Of a stretch of 64,000 nucleotides of DNA, positions 22,700 through 33,400 are shown piece after piece (positions within the stretch are counted from its first letter, which is position 1; the number at the start of each line of letters is the position of its first letter). Location: assembly GCA_949987565.1 (NCBI GenBank), contig OX465110.1:6165609-6229608 (forward strand). The letters are read 5' to 3'. Made by a program: the position numbers and the translations under genes. The DNA comes from Luidia sarsii. Lineage: Eukaryota; Echinodermata; Asteroidea; Paxillosida; Luidiidae. The notes beneath the pieces were generated by a model that had not been told where the DNA came from, ran no database searches, and saw only the letters and a program-made list of their open reading frames with translations.

Positions 22700-23270
22700 A
22701 GCAAGCGGGAGGGTAGAAATGTAGCAATCATCCAGGCAGCCATGCAAGCAAACAAACACACGAACAAACGGACGGCCAACCACATTCAACCAACCATCTC
22801 ACGAGCAAAGCAACTGACGAACAAAGCAACCAACCAACCACCCAGCCAACCAACAACACACCAACCAACCACACACCAACCAACCAACCAACCACCCAGC
22901 AAACAAACCACCCAACCAACCACCCAGAAAACAAACCACCCAACCAACCACCCAGAAAACAAACCACCCAACCAACCAACCAACCAACCACCAACCAACC
23001 AACCAACCAGCAAACAAACCACCCAACCAAGCACCCAGCCACCCAGCCACCAACCAACCAACCAACCAACCACCCAGGAAACAAACCACCCAGAAAACAA
23101 ACCACCCAACCAACCACCCAGAAAACAAACCACCCAACCAACCACCCAGTCACCCACCCACCAACCAACCACCCACCCACCAACCAACCAACCACCCAGC
23201 AAACAAACCACCCAACCAACCACCCAGCAAACAAACCACCCAACCAACCAACCAGCCAACCAACCCGTTC
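22700..23270. repeat. (CCAA)n array with AAACAAACC variants
   Basis: Tetranucleotide ACCA/CCAA units mixed with CACCCAGAAAACAAACCACC blocks of about 28 bp. The leader (CAGGCAGCCATGCAAGCAAAC...GAGCAAAGCAACTGACGAAC) resembles the leader of the array at 30755. Open frames give Thr/Asn/Gln/Pro on + and Trp/Val/Gly on -, as artefacts. Confidence 0.92.
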
Positions 23271-23954
23271 TGCATAATAATAGGGCCGAAATGTTGAAAA
23301 TATCCGCGAGGCAGCGAGCGCGTGATTTGCACTTGAAAAATGTATTGTACGCGTGTCGTATAGTAGCTGAGCGAAGACGCACTCGAACGTGACAATTGTG
23401 TTGATTGAATGTGCGCGCGCCTTTACATGGTAGCGTGACAATCGTTCCTCTGCGTTGAAAGGCAGAAGCCATCTACCGGAACAGGCCGAGAGAGGAGAGG
23501 AAAACGAGAGATAGAGGGGGAGAAACACCACACGGAAAAAAAGACGCGCTATCTATAAAGCGCTCAGTTTGCCCTCACGGCAGCGTCCGTTGGCCCGCCA
23601 CCCCCCCACCCCCACACCACCAGCACCACGAATGTTCCGTAGGTATATTCCGTCACCTGACCTTTTTCGCCCTAGCAACCAGATGTTCTCCCGGTTGCCA
23701 TGCAAGCCAGCGCTGCTCAGGCAGGCGATGTCCGGGGTTGACCTGAGCGCTTCGGGCCCACGTTGCAACAACAGGATGAGAGAAAAGGCTTTCGTGGAAA
23801 TGTAGCATCCCCCCACACTCACACACACATACAGACACGCACGCAGAAATACAACAATGCAACCATGAACAAAACCAGAACTCACAAATGATATCGACTG
23901 TATTAGCTGTAAAGGGCGCGATTAGATATGACGTGTTGCCGTGGCAACCACGTT
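23271..23954. other. Unassigned sequence between two simple arrays
   Basis: Contains a CA run at 23814-23835 and CCACCCCCCCACC at 23597-23612. The words GTGGAAATGTAGCAT near 23795 echo GTAGAAATGTAGCAAT at 22714, which suggests an inverted or duplicated element end. Confidence 0.35.
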
Positions 23955-24570
23955 GGAGAGAGGAGGGAGGGAGGGAGGAAGGAATGAAGGACTGGAGGGA
24001 GGGGGGTATGGAGAGAGGTAGGGAGGGAGTGGGGAGAGAGGGAGGGAGGGAGAGAGGGAGGGAGGGGAGGGATGGAGAGAGGGAGGGAGTGGGGAGGGAG
24101 AGAGGGAGGGAGGGAGGGAGGGAGGGATGGAGAGATGGAGGGATGGAGAGAGAGAGGGAGGGAGGGAGGGATGGAGAGAAGGAGGGAGGGAGGGATGGAG
24201 AGAGGGAGGGAGGGAGGGATGGAGAGAGGGAGGGAGGGAGGGAGGGATGGAGAGAGAGAGGGAGGGAGGGAGGGAGTGGGGAGAGAGGGAGGGAGGGATG
24301 GAGAGAGGGAGGGAGGGAGGGATGGAGAGAGGGAGGGAGGGAGGGAGGGATGGAGAGAGGGAGGGAGGGAGGGAGGGATGGAGAGAGGGAGGGAGGGAGG
24401 GAGGGAGGGATGAAGAGAGGGAGGATGGGAGGGAGGGATGGAGGGAGGGAGGGAAGGAGGAATGGAGAGAGGGAGGGAGGGAGGGAGGAAGGAATGGAGA
24501 GAGGGAGGGAGGGAGGGATGGAGAGAGGGAGGGAGGGAGGGAGTGATGGAGAGGAGGAGGGAGGGAGGCG
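23955..24570. repeat. (GGGA)n purine tract
   Basis: About 615 bases of GGGAGGGAGGGA with GATGGAGAGA inserts every 20-40 bases. The + strand is packed with G-quadruplex-type runs. Several long overlapping frames on both strands (Arg/Glu/Gly or Ser/Leu/Pro) are artefacts. Confidence 0.95.
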
Positions 24571-25094
24571 TGTTCCCAAAATTGGCGGGGAGGCCGCTTT
24601 TGTCTGGTTTGCCTTTGTGGCGTGCGTTTTGTTCGAGCGCTTTTTAGGGGGCTGGGAGTTTGTTTGGTTTGGCGCGTGAGCATTCACGCTCTGACACTGC
24701 CCGGCATTAGCGTTCAAAGCATTTTTGTACACAAGCCAGTTTGCTGTATTTTTTCCCATTTTTAATGTACAGTTTAGTGTAGATAATTAATAATGTAACA
24801 TTAATAATGTACTATAATTATCATGATATTCTCAACGTGTCGGTCAAAGCACCTGGTTGTCTTTTTTTCAACCGAGAACCATTAGAAAATCGTTATTGAC
24901 GTCGCTGGATGGGCTGTAACGCGTCTGAAACCGCTCTGCGATGTGAGAGACATATCGCTGACAGGGATGTCGAACGCTGTATAGCCCTCCTTGCTTCTTC
25001 ACTTGGCGTGTCACCGTAATTCAACGCCCGCGTGTTTCTAGGCGATTATATATAATCAGCGTCAAAACTTTTGTAACGCCTCAAACCTTAAGCG
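24571..25094. other. Unassigned intronic sequence
   Basis: Mixed, partly AT-rich (24760-24830). No supported gene. Confidence 0.4.
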
Positions 25095-25320
25095 GAGGGT
25101 TTGCGACGACACCATGTAGCGCTTCTCTTGCGAGAAGGAGTGTGGCTCTGAAAAGAGCCGGTAACACAACGTTTCGGGCAGTGTGTACTCTGCCCGTCGT
25201 CGGGAGATAGAGTCGTCGGGTCCACTCTGCCCGCAGTACACACTGCCCGAAGCGTTGACTTATCGGCTTCACACCCCTTCTCGTAAGAGAAGCGCTACAT
25301 GGTGTCACCGCAAACCTTCC
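25095..25320. mobile_element. Inverted-repeat element with perfect histone stem-loop, copy 2
   Basis: Outer ends are GAGGGTTTGCGACGACACC and GGTGTCACCGCAAACCTTCC. The minus strand of 25144-25159 reads GGCTCTTTTCAGAGCC, the canonical metazoan histone mRNA 3' stem-loop. It is followed on that strand, 13 bases on, by CAAGAGAAG (25122-25130), like the purine-rich U7-binding element. The right arm carries the same purine-rich stretch (GTAAGAGAAGCG at about 25283-25294), but the stem-loop is deleted to GGCTTCACACC. The centre has two inverted GGGCAGTGTGTAC words. No histone ORF. Confidence 0.75.
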
Positions 25321-25489
25321 ACTTATTTCCACCATGCAAATCATTCAAGTCTTATCTGCCTCGAACTTAGTTCAGTCGCCCAAAATTGTTGTGCAAAATG
25401 AAATTCAAGATAAAGGACGCCAGACGCAAAGATATGCCTCAACCCAAGGTGCCAAGGATCAAGCTATTTTGCTTCATTGAAGGAAGGTT

Positions 25490-25605
25490 TGCCCTATACT
25501 CGACGTAACAACCACTGAGTGCACAGCGCTTGGCCCGATTGCCTGCTGGAAAAAAACCACTGACAGCTCGGGATGGATTGGAATCTGTGACTCCTTCGCC
25601 CAATT
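25490..25605 (-). mobile_element. Degenerate SINE (minus strand)
   Basis: CCCTATACTCGACGTAACAA, GCGCTTGGCCCGATTGCCTG and GACAGCTCGGGATGGATTGGAAT match the tail and box-B region of the SINE at 7402-7545 on the opposite strand. An extra box-A-like piece, GACGTCTTAACCGCTAGACCACCGAGC, lies at about 25854-25880. Confidence 0.5.
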
Positions 25606-25607
25606 TC

Positions 25608-26000
25608 ATAGAGCCGCTTATTAATTAAGCGCGAAAATCTGCTAAGCAGGAAAAAATCTTCCTTGTGTAAGCAGGATTACAAACTGCCCTTCAATTTGAC
25701 GTCCATTGCTTTAGACTTGTATTCCACTCTTCTTCACTTAGCATTAAGCAAAATTTGGGTAGGCAAGAAGTTCCAGTGGCTCATGACTTTTTGTGCTTCA
25801 GCACATTTTGGCGCTTAAGCGGCTCTAGGGAATTGGCCCTGCTGTCTTGTACAGACGTCTTAACCGCTAGACCACCGAGCTGGACCCAATTGAAGCGCCG
25901 AATCCTTGCTTACGCGATCCGTAAAATTAATTCTGTATGCGCTTATAGGCTACGGGCCGCGCTATAAGCGCAGCGTTCTGCGTTAAGCAGAGCCATGGAT
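25608..26000 (-). repeat. Dispersed TTAAGC-rich repeat, inverted relative of 33130-33400
   Basis: GAGCCGCTTATTAATTAAGC, GAAAATCTGCTAAGCAGG and GTAAGCAGGATTACAAAC read as the reverse complement of the block at 33330-33400. GTTAAGCAGAGCCATGGATT at the far end matches GTAAGCAGAGCCATGAGATT at 33126. Probably a decayed non-autonomous element with a SINE piece inside. Confidence 0.5.
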
Positions 26001-27219
26001 TCGGGCCCTGTACCGGTTCCAATCTCGATATACAGCCGATTGCTGCAGCTCGCACAATCCCAAATCAACGAGTACAGCGTGGTTTCTTGGTGTACGATGA
26101 ATTGAATGATAAATAGCGGCGGGTATACGGCGTTGTATCAGTGTCCATGCAGGCGAATACTCGGTACTCAACGGTATAAGCCTTTAGCCGGCACTCGTCG
26201 GATCCTTACTCCATCCCGAATGCGATGACGTGACGTGGTGTCACCCGCAACCTTTCCCCCAACAAAGCCCCCCCCCCAAAAAAAAAAAATAAAAAAAAAT
26301 AAAAAAAAAAAAAAAAAAAATTATAATAATAATAAAATAATAAAAAATTAAAAGAAAATCTGAAACGGCAAGCCACAAGGCGTTACACCGGCTCTTTTCC
26401 CACAGGACCGAATGGCGCGGGACCGAATCTTCTGCACCCCGGGCCTGATCGTCGGGGGATTCGTCAAGACCTATCAAGAGCGGCTCCCGAGCAGAGGACT
26501 GGCTTCGGCCGAATATGAATCAATGCACCCAATGTCAAAACAACTCCATGCCCAAACGAGACAAACCTATAGCGTGCATTATAATATTTAGGCATCCCCC
26601 CCCTGCCGAAAAAAAGAACGTGCACTGAAAAAAGACGCTATAACGAAATAATAAACGAAAGAAAAAAAAATCGATCTACTCCAAAAAGAGTGGATATAGA
26701 GCAATGCGGTCGGTACCACCCTGTCGATTTGCCCACGGTGTAGATATTTCTGATTGACTGGTATACACCATCGATTTTTGTTTTCTTCTCAGGAAGGGCA
26801 TTTTCATTACTGCTCCACGGGGAATGAATTGGACCGGCCGTGCTTCAGCCGCGTGACACTGGGAGGCACCCGATGACCGTTCTCGACGTCCTCGCGAATG
26901 TTCAGCCCGCGAGCCGTCGTCAATCTTAACTGATGTCGATTGCATCGCTCTCTATAATATCTCCGGCCTCAATTATTGTCAATGGTTATTGTTTCACCGT
27001 TGACATTCGCTCGTCCATGCACGATTCTATTAGGTGGGAACGGCTGCCGGCTCCTGATCCGGCCCCCACGCATGCGCTTGGCACAACTTGCTTGTGAACA
27101 ACAAAAATTAATGCGAAAACAAAATGATGCTTCGATCACAAAATCTCATTGACGCCCCTTGTATTTTACATCAACGTTAACTTCGCAAGGGGAAAAAATG
27201 TAAAAAAAAAATTATCAGG
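26001..27219. other. Unassigned sequence with A/C runs
   Basis: A poly-C then long A/T-rich low-complexity run lies at 26268-26350. GGTGTCACCCGCAACCTTTC at 26238-26257 looks like an isolated end of the histone-stem-loop element family. No supported gene. Confidence 0.4.
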
Positions 27220-28890
27220 AATTATGAGGGTCTGACGTTTCGATTCCTGAGGGTCTGACGTGTCGATCTCAAAGGCCTTCTTCCTTTGAGAAAGGTCCTG
27301 CTCAAAGCCCTTCTGCATTTGAGAAAGGTCCTGCTCAAAGGCAACCTGCCTTTGAGAAAGGTCCTGCTCAAAGGCCTTCTGCCTTTGAAAAAGGTCCTGC
27401 TTATAGGCCTTCTTTATTTGAGAAAGGTCCTGCTCAAAGCCCTTCTGCATTTGAGAAAGGTCCTGCTCAAAGGCCTTCTGCATTTGAGAAAGGTCCTGCT
27501 CAAAGGCCACCTGCCTTTGAGAAAGGTCCTGCTCAAAGGCCTTCTGCCTTTGAGAAAGGTCCTGCTCAAAGGCCACCTGCCTTTGAGAAAGGTCCTGCTC
27601 AAAGGCCTTCTGCCTTTGAGAAAGGTACTGCTCAAAGGCCTTATGCCTTTGAGAAAGGTCCTGCTCAAAGGCCACCTGCCTTTGAGAAAGGTCCTGCTTA
27701 AAGGCCTTCTGCCTTTGAGAAAGGTCCTGCTCGAAGGCCTTCTGCCTTTGAGAAAGGTCCTGCTCAAAGGCCTTCTGCCTTTGAGAAAGGTCCTGCTCAT
27801 CTGCCTTCTGCATTTGAGAAAGGTCCTGCTCATATAGGCCACCTGCCTTTGAGAAAGGTCCTGCTCAAAGGCCTTCTGCCTTTGAGAAAGGTCCTGCTCA
27901 AAGGCCTCCTGCCTTTGAGAAAGGTCCTGCTCAAAGGCCACCTGCCTTTGAGAAAGGTCCTGCTCAAAGGCCTTCTGCATTTGAGAAAGGTCCTGCTCAA
28001 AGGCCACCTGCCTTTGAGAAAGGTCCTGCTCAAAGGCCACCTTCCTTTGAGAAAGGTCCTGCTCAAAGGCCTTCTGCATTTGAGAAAAGTCCTGCTCATC
28101 GGCCTTCTGCATTTGAGAAAGGTCCTGCTCATATCGGCCACCTGCATTTGAGAAAAGTCCTGCTCAAAGGTCTTCTGCCTTTGAGAAAGGTCCTGCTCAA
28201 AGGTCTTCTGCATTGAGAAAGGTCCTGCTCAAAGGCCTTCTGCCTTTGAGAAAGGTCCTGCTCATAGGTCTTCTGCCTTTGAGAAAGGTCCTGCTCAAAG
28301 GCCACCTGCCTTTGAGAAAGGTCCTGCTCAAAGGCCTTCTGCATTGAGAAAGGTCCTGCTCAAAGGCCTTCTGCCTTTGAGAAAGGTCCTGCTCAAAGGC
28401 CTTCTGCCTTTGAGAAAGGTCCTGCTCATCGGCCTTCTCAGTGCATTTGAGAAAGGTCCTGCTCATATAGGCCACCTGCATTTGAGAAAGGTCCTGCTCA
28501 AAGGCCTTCTGCCTTTGAGAAAGGTCCTGCTCGAAGGCCTTCTGCATTTGAGAAAGGTCTTGCTCAAAGGCCTTCTGCCTTTGAGAAAGGTCCTGCTCAT
28601 AGGCCTTCTGCCTTTGAGAAAGGTCCTGCTCAAAGGCCACCTGCATTTGAGAAAGGTCCTGCTCAAAGACCACCTGCCTTTGAGAAAGGTCCTGCTCATA
28701 GGCCTTCTTCCTTTGAGAAAGGTCCTGCTCATCGGCCTTCTGCATTTGAGAAAGGTCCTGCTCATATAGGCCACCTGCCTTTGAGAAAGGTCCTACTCAA
28801 AGGCCTTCTGCCTTTCAGAAAGGTCCTGCTCAAAGGTCTTCTGCTTCTGATATTCGCTTTTTGGTAATATTAGTCAGTAAGCACACATTT
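27220..28890. repeat. 33-bp satellite (about 47 copies) inside a TTTGAGAAAGG-family element
   Basis: The unit is CTGCCTTTGAGAAAGGTCCT followed by GCTCAAAGGCCTT. Each unit contains CTTTGAG and CTCAAAG in inverted orientation. Left of the array is GGGTCTGACGTTTCGATTCC. To the right is GGTAATATTAGTCAGTAAGC, the two ends expected of the dispersed family seen at 15255 and 21005. Because 33 is divisible by three, open frames run through both strands (11-residue units such as EQDLSQRQKAF on -), broken by indels. There is no start, splice or codon-bias support for a protein. Confidence 0.92.
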
Positions 28891-29039
28891 TTGCACATTG
28901 CTGTAGTCATTTTTGTTTTGCAGTCAGAACGAGAAATCGTATTACGCAGGCCTGCCCTGAAAAAAACCCCAGAATAATTGTCGAAAGGGTTGCTCAAAAG
29001 TAGGCCTAATACAATCATGTTGCTGTCTGTCTTCGTTGA
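28891..29039. other. Unassigned sequence
   Basis: Short stretch between two relatives of the same repeat family. Nothing recognised. Confidence 0.4.
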
Positions 29040-29145
29040 CTAAAATTCAAATCTCTTTTGAGGAGGGCGTGGCGTTTCAGTCCGAGCAGACAGAACGCCT
29101 GTGGGAAAGGTTCTGCTGGGATTGCAACGTCGGGCCGCAGAAATC
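29040..29145. mobile_element. Diverged TTTGAGAAAGG-family fragment
   Basis: GACTAAAATTCAAATCTC, GGCGTGGCGTTTCAGTCC and GGAAAGGTTCTGCTGGGATT keep the family order with many substitutions. Confidence 0.5.
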
Positions 29146-29569
29146 GTCGAAATTTTTCGCGAAGTGCATAGCGAGCGCGAATCTCTCTGTAATGTATAAG
29201 TTACACTGATATAACCTCACTTCAGATCAGTGCGAATTCACGTTGTCAACATTAATCGCCGCATTGCAAGGACACCGCCTATCAGCAGACGAGCGAAAAT
29301 GCGCATCCAGAAATTGTCACTAACTTTCAAAGGTCGACTTTAATAAAAAATAAATCTGTGCGCTGTTGGATTCGCCAGGTTCGTGGAAAACAAAATGTGT
29401 AAATATTTCGGTCATCGTGTATATGCTGCGTCGTGGTCTCTGGCAAGGACTGTGCAAGTCAATGAGGGATGCAACTTCTTGTTCTAACCACGAGATTGGA
29501 CATTATGAAGACAACTCAAAGCACGCGGTTGAAACACGCTACACCTATAACTGATGAAAACCTACGCCT

Positions 29570-29921
29570 TTAAAGGCCCAATACAACACTGGGAAGATCG
29601 GAAAAAACATCAATGTCCACAGATTTCCTTCCAATTTACACAGTTTGTGTCGAGACAGAATCCTCATGTTGAAATCTGACGGTCTGGGATGCTGTACTTA
29701 TCAAGAAATCTTCACTCAAACATCGACAAATAGTTTATTACTCGCGAGTAATACACCATTTCTAACACTACCGTACAGAGCGGTGCGAAAATCGTGACGG
29801 TTTTTCTCAGATTACCATTTGAGTTGAAACCTTCGCAGGATTTCTTTTTAGGAATGTTTAATGGTTTAACACAGTCAACAACTATAGCATATTGGGGGAC
29901 TTTTACCAGTGTTGTATAGGG
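29570..29921. mobile_element. TTAA-type MITE, subfamily A, copy A2
   Basis: Starts TTTAAAGGCCCAATACAACA. It has CATCAATGTCCACAGATTTC, TATTACTCGCGAGTAATACA and a right end TACCAGTGTTGTATAGGG. Subfamily B copy B1 abuts it with almost no spacer. Confidence 0.75.
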
Positions 29922-30293
29922 TCCCTACACAACATTGGTCGAGGTCAAAGAATAGAATCCATACGTTGTCTGATCCAACATAGGCATGAAAATAATGGCA
30001 CACCTGTGAAATTTTCAGCTCAATCCGCCAACCGAGTCTCGAGAAAATCGTGAAAACCACTTCGTTTGTTTCGCGAAAATGCAGCATTCAACGCAGTACT
30101 GTTCCGAAAAAATAGTTTAGATTTCGGTGAGACGTAAACTATTTATTTTACTCATTTCTCCCAAAATACAACATTTTAGGCAGAAATATTTCAGTGAGAG
30201 GTTTCTACTATAACCATTTTCAAACTGTATAAGTTTCATGTAAATCTGTGAACATTTCTGTTTTTCGATCTTACCAATGTTGTGTAGGGGCTT
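29922..30293. mobile_element. TTAA-type MITE, subfamily B, copy B1
   Basis: Ends are GTCCCTACACAACATTGGTC and TACCAATGTTGTGTAGGGGC. B-specific marks are CGCCAACCGAGTCTCGAGAA, TTCGCGAAAATGCAGCATTC and TCGGTGAGACGTAAAC. It directly follows copy A2. Confidence 0.75.
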
Positions 30294-30714
30294 TCAGGGC
30301 AGTGTTTGGCGCCGGGGATTTTTTTTATGTGTATAATAGTGTCTCTTTCCCCCTCGTCTACGATTCCTCGTCACCGCACGTAGACCCGTGGAAAAACAGC
30401 TTAAGATGTTTTCGTTGATAACGAGGGGGAGAGCTTATGCGCCAATCTGCCGCGACAAGTTAGCTCGGGAGTAACTCTATTTTGGTTTCCATCGAGAGAG
30501 CTTATATACATGCGGCGAACGAGCGCCTCCTTTCCTCGCCGCAGTAAATCTCCCTCTCACGCCCTTAAAGAGATCACCAAGATATGCAAGAGTTTCCATA
30601 TTACAGGAATGGCAGCGTCCTATGCACGTGCCGCATTGTCCACTTAAAAACGGCTGAGCTAACGGCATCGATAAAACTAGACAGTTCGCCGCAAATCCCC
30701 ATCATATAGACTCT
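30294..30714. other. Unassigned intronic sequence
   Basis: Nothing recognised; only short ORFs. Confidence 0.4.
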
Positions 30715-31200
30715 CATTGAGATGTGCGCTAGTGAAAAATGATAAGCAATCACGCAGGCAGCCAATCAAACAAACAAGCACACGATCAATCAACCAAATT
30801 GAACCAAAAAACAACGAGCAAAGCGACTTACGAACAAAGCAAGCAACCAACCAACCAATCAGCATATATGCCAACCATCTAACCACCCAACCACCCACCC
30901 ATCAACCAACCAACCAACCAGCCAACCCAACTCAACCAATAAACAAACCAACCGACCAACCAACCACCCACCCACCAACCGACGAACCAACCAACCAGCA
31001 AACCAACCAACCACCCAACCAACCACCCAAACTCAACCAACCAATGCAAACCAACCAACCAACCAACCAACCAACCACCCAACTAACCCAACTCAACCAA
31101 CAAGCCAACACCCCAATCAACCAACAAACAAACAAACAAATAAACAACCAAGACAACCAACCATCTATCCAACCAACCAACCAACCAGAATTAACGGCTT
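30715..31200. repeat. (CCAA)n array, second locus
   Basis: ACCAACCAACC units with AAACAAACAAAC stretches. The leader (CACGCAGGCAGCCAATCAAACAAAC...GAGCAAAGCGACTTACGAAC) is homologous to that of the 22.7 kb array. The words ATCATATAGACTCTCATTGAGAT before and ATCATAGACTCTCATTAAGAT after (30701-30722, 31231-31251) form direct-repeat-like flanks. Confidence 0.9.
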
Positions 31201-31327
31201 CCATGAAAACAACCAATTCACTGCAATCCTCATCATAGACTCTCATTAAGATTCGTTGAGTTTTTTTTTAAACGTAACATGCAGCTCAAAGGGCGATGAA
31301 CATACCTACCCTTAAATCAATCTTTGA

Positions 31328-31470
31328 CTTTCGTCTATCACCTTTCTCAAAGCCAGAATCCTCTGTCTTTCACAAAGGTTCTGCTGGGATCGAAACGTCA
31401 GACCCTCCACTATCTGAAGATTCGGGCATTTCGGTCAATTTGTTTTAGTCAGTAAGCAGTTCGCTGGTCC
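31328..31470 (-). mobile_element. TTTGAGAAAGG-family fragment
   Basis: CACCTTTCTCAAAGCC, CACAAAGGTTCTGCTGGGAT, CGAAACGTCAGACCC and TTTTAGTCAGTAAGCAGTTC appear in the reversed family order. Confidence 0.6.
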
Positions 31471-32336
31471 CCCTTCCGCCAGTATCTGGGTGTGGGGTAC
31501 CAGCGGGCAGAGATCTCCACGCTAAACCGAAAGGGCTCGATGCAATTGATATACATGTATACAGGAATGCGTTTCGAATTGGGTTTTTTTATGTGGAATT
31601 GGAGCATAAGAAAACACGCTTCTCTTTTTTGTTTGTCCCCGATTTCAGTGGAGACATCGAAGCCCAATACACGGCACCTCGATCAATCGACACGCGCTAT
31701 ATTATCCCTTCAACCTCGCCTGGCCCTCGCCCCTAATACCTCTTCTCCCCGTCCTCCCAGTCACCCTCCCTCAGCTCCCCCTCCCTCCCTCCCTCCCTCT
31801 CCCTTCCCCACTTCTCCCGGTCACCGCCTCCCCCATTAACCCCAAAATTCCAATCAAGCCAAATCCGCTGAGAGGTTGAGCCGCGCGGACCCGCGAGACG
31901 GTCCGGGACCCCGCGCCACCCGAGGCGACGACGCGTCCCCAGGTCGCTATCAGGCGCGCGTGCGTGGGTGCGTGGGTGCGGGAGGGCGCATTAGACGCCG
32001 CGATCGCGGACGGGTGCACGCGTGCAATCAGTGGGATGGAGGTTGTGCGCGGTGGTCGCCCGACGCTGATGACAAGTCTTGTGGCACGTATAATAATACG
32101 TACACGTGTACAATGATGTACATGTACATAATAATTAGGCACCTCGAGCATGTACCACAGGGCCACTAAATGACTCATGTATATGCGCTACAATCTCCTC
32201 TAAGCGGGGGTTGCATTGCTGCTTAAAGTGTGCATGTCAGTCATTCACACAGTCAAGGACCCATTTTCATGACTCTGCTTAACGCATAACTCTGCGCTTA
32301 CGGAACGCTAGGGACGTAAGCAAGGATTCGGCGCTG
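31471..32336. other. Unassigned sequence with a CpG-rich core
   Basis: A CCCTCCCT run at 31760-31810 leads into a strongly CpG-rich stretch at 31878-32060 (CCGCGCGGACCCGCGAGACGG). It could be an internal regulatory CpG cluster, but no exon or promoter motif is clear. A TAC/GTAC-rich stretch lies at 32095-32130. Confidence 0.35.
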
Positions 32337-32700
32337 AAGGGTCCTGTACAAGATTGGTAAAAATCTAAAGATTGCCACAGATTGTGTGTTTATAAGCCAT
32401 TAAACATTGCAAAATAGAAATCCTGCCAAGGTTTTACCTCAAAATGGTAATCTGAGAATGTCGAAAAGGACAAAAAACCGTCACGGTTTTTGCGCCGTTC
32501 TGTAGTGTAAGAAATAGTTTATTACTCGCGCGTAATAAGGCTGTTTGTCGATGTTTGAGTGAAGATTTCTTGAGAAATACAACATCCCAGACCGTAAGAT
32601 TTCAACATGAGGATTATATCCATCTGCAAGTGTGTAAATTAGAAGGAAATATGTGGACATCGATGTTTTTCGATCTTCCCAATGTTGTGTTGGGTCTTTA
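32337..32700. mobile_element. TTAA-type MITE, subfamily A, copy A3
   Basis: Left end GAAGGGTCCTGTACAAGATT and right end CCAATGTTGTGTTGGGTCTT. Includes ATTGCCACAGATTGTGTGTT, GTTTATTACTCGCGCGTAAT and TGTGGACATCGATGTTTTTC. Confidence 0.72.
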
Positions 32701-33129
32701 GAGAGCTAGCGCGGAATTTCTGCGATTAACGTTTTAAGGTTTTGTATATATTATACGCAACAGGAGAGGAAATTGGCGGGGCGTGCGTTGAATTCGAAGA
32801 CCTCAATTTCAACGGCGACCGCGAATTCGGACAAAAAACCCAAGAAATATTTTCACCGACCCAGGTTTGGGCGAGGTGGGCCTATAGTTTTCAACCCCTA
32901 ACGTTGTAGCTTCACCTCCCTTTGCTGAAAATGACTCGAAAAACGCGGCAAATAGCAGACGACAACGCCAAGATTTCTTTAAATGCACTAGCACTCCAGG
33001 CTGGGAAGCAACTCACGCATGCGCATAATTGGATCATTTTTCGGTGACGGAAGTGTGAAATACGCTGACGTCAAGCGCGGAATGTTTACGTCCGCGAGCG
33101 TTGATTATAATTATACGCTTACTGTAAGC
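32701..33129. other. Unassigned intronic sequence
   Basis: Nothing recognised. Confidence 0.4.
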
Positions 33130-33400
33130 AGAGCCATGAGATTGGGCCCAGGGGTGCAATCTTATAGACCTGCTTAAGCGATAAAATTTGCTGAAGCACG
33201 ACAAGCTTTGATTCATAGGATCAACTTGCCAAGCTCAAACTTCCCAAATTGGTTCATGCTAAGCACACAGAAGACTGTGGTCTAGATCTACAGGTCAAAA
33301 GCGATTGACATCACATCGCAGTGGGGTTTGTAATCTTGCTTACAGAAAGTCCTTTCTTGCTGAGCAGATTTTCACGCTTAATTAAGCCGCTCTATGACCG
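33130..33400 (+). repeat. Dispersed TTAAGC-rich repeat, + orientation
   Basis: GAGCCATGAGATTGGGCCC at the left, CTGCTTAAGCGATAAAATTT inside, and GAGCAGATTTTCACGCTTAA then TTAAGCCGCTCTATGACC at the right. It is the inverted relative of 25608-26000. A GGCTTCGGCTCGGGCTTAGG fragment of another family follows at 33415-33450. Confidence 0.5.

Noticed and set aside
22728..23531. Trp/Val/Gly-rich membrane-like frames on the minus strand
   Set aside because: They are translations of the CCAA tetranucleotide array; parallel frames are open on the other strand.
25095..25320. Genuine histone gene 3' end
   Set aside because: No histone coding sequence is adjacent on either strand, and the signal recurs in inverted-repeat copies at unrelated places.
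27166..28774. Coiled-coil-like 11-residue repeat protein
   Set aside because: The 33-bp satellite is open on both strands, is shifted by indels and lies inside a non-coding dispersed element.
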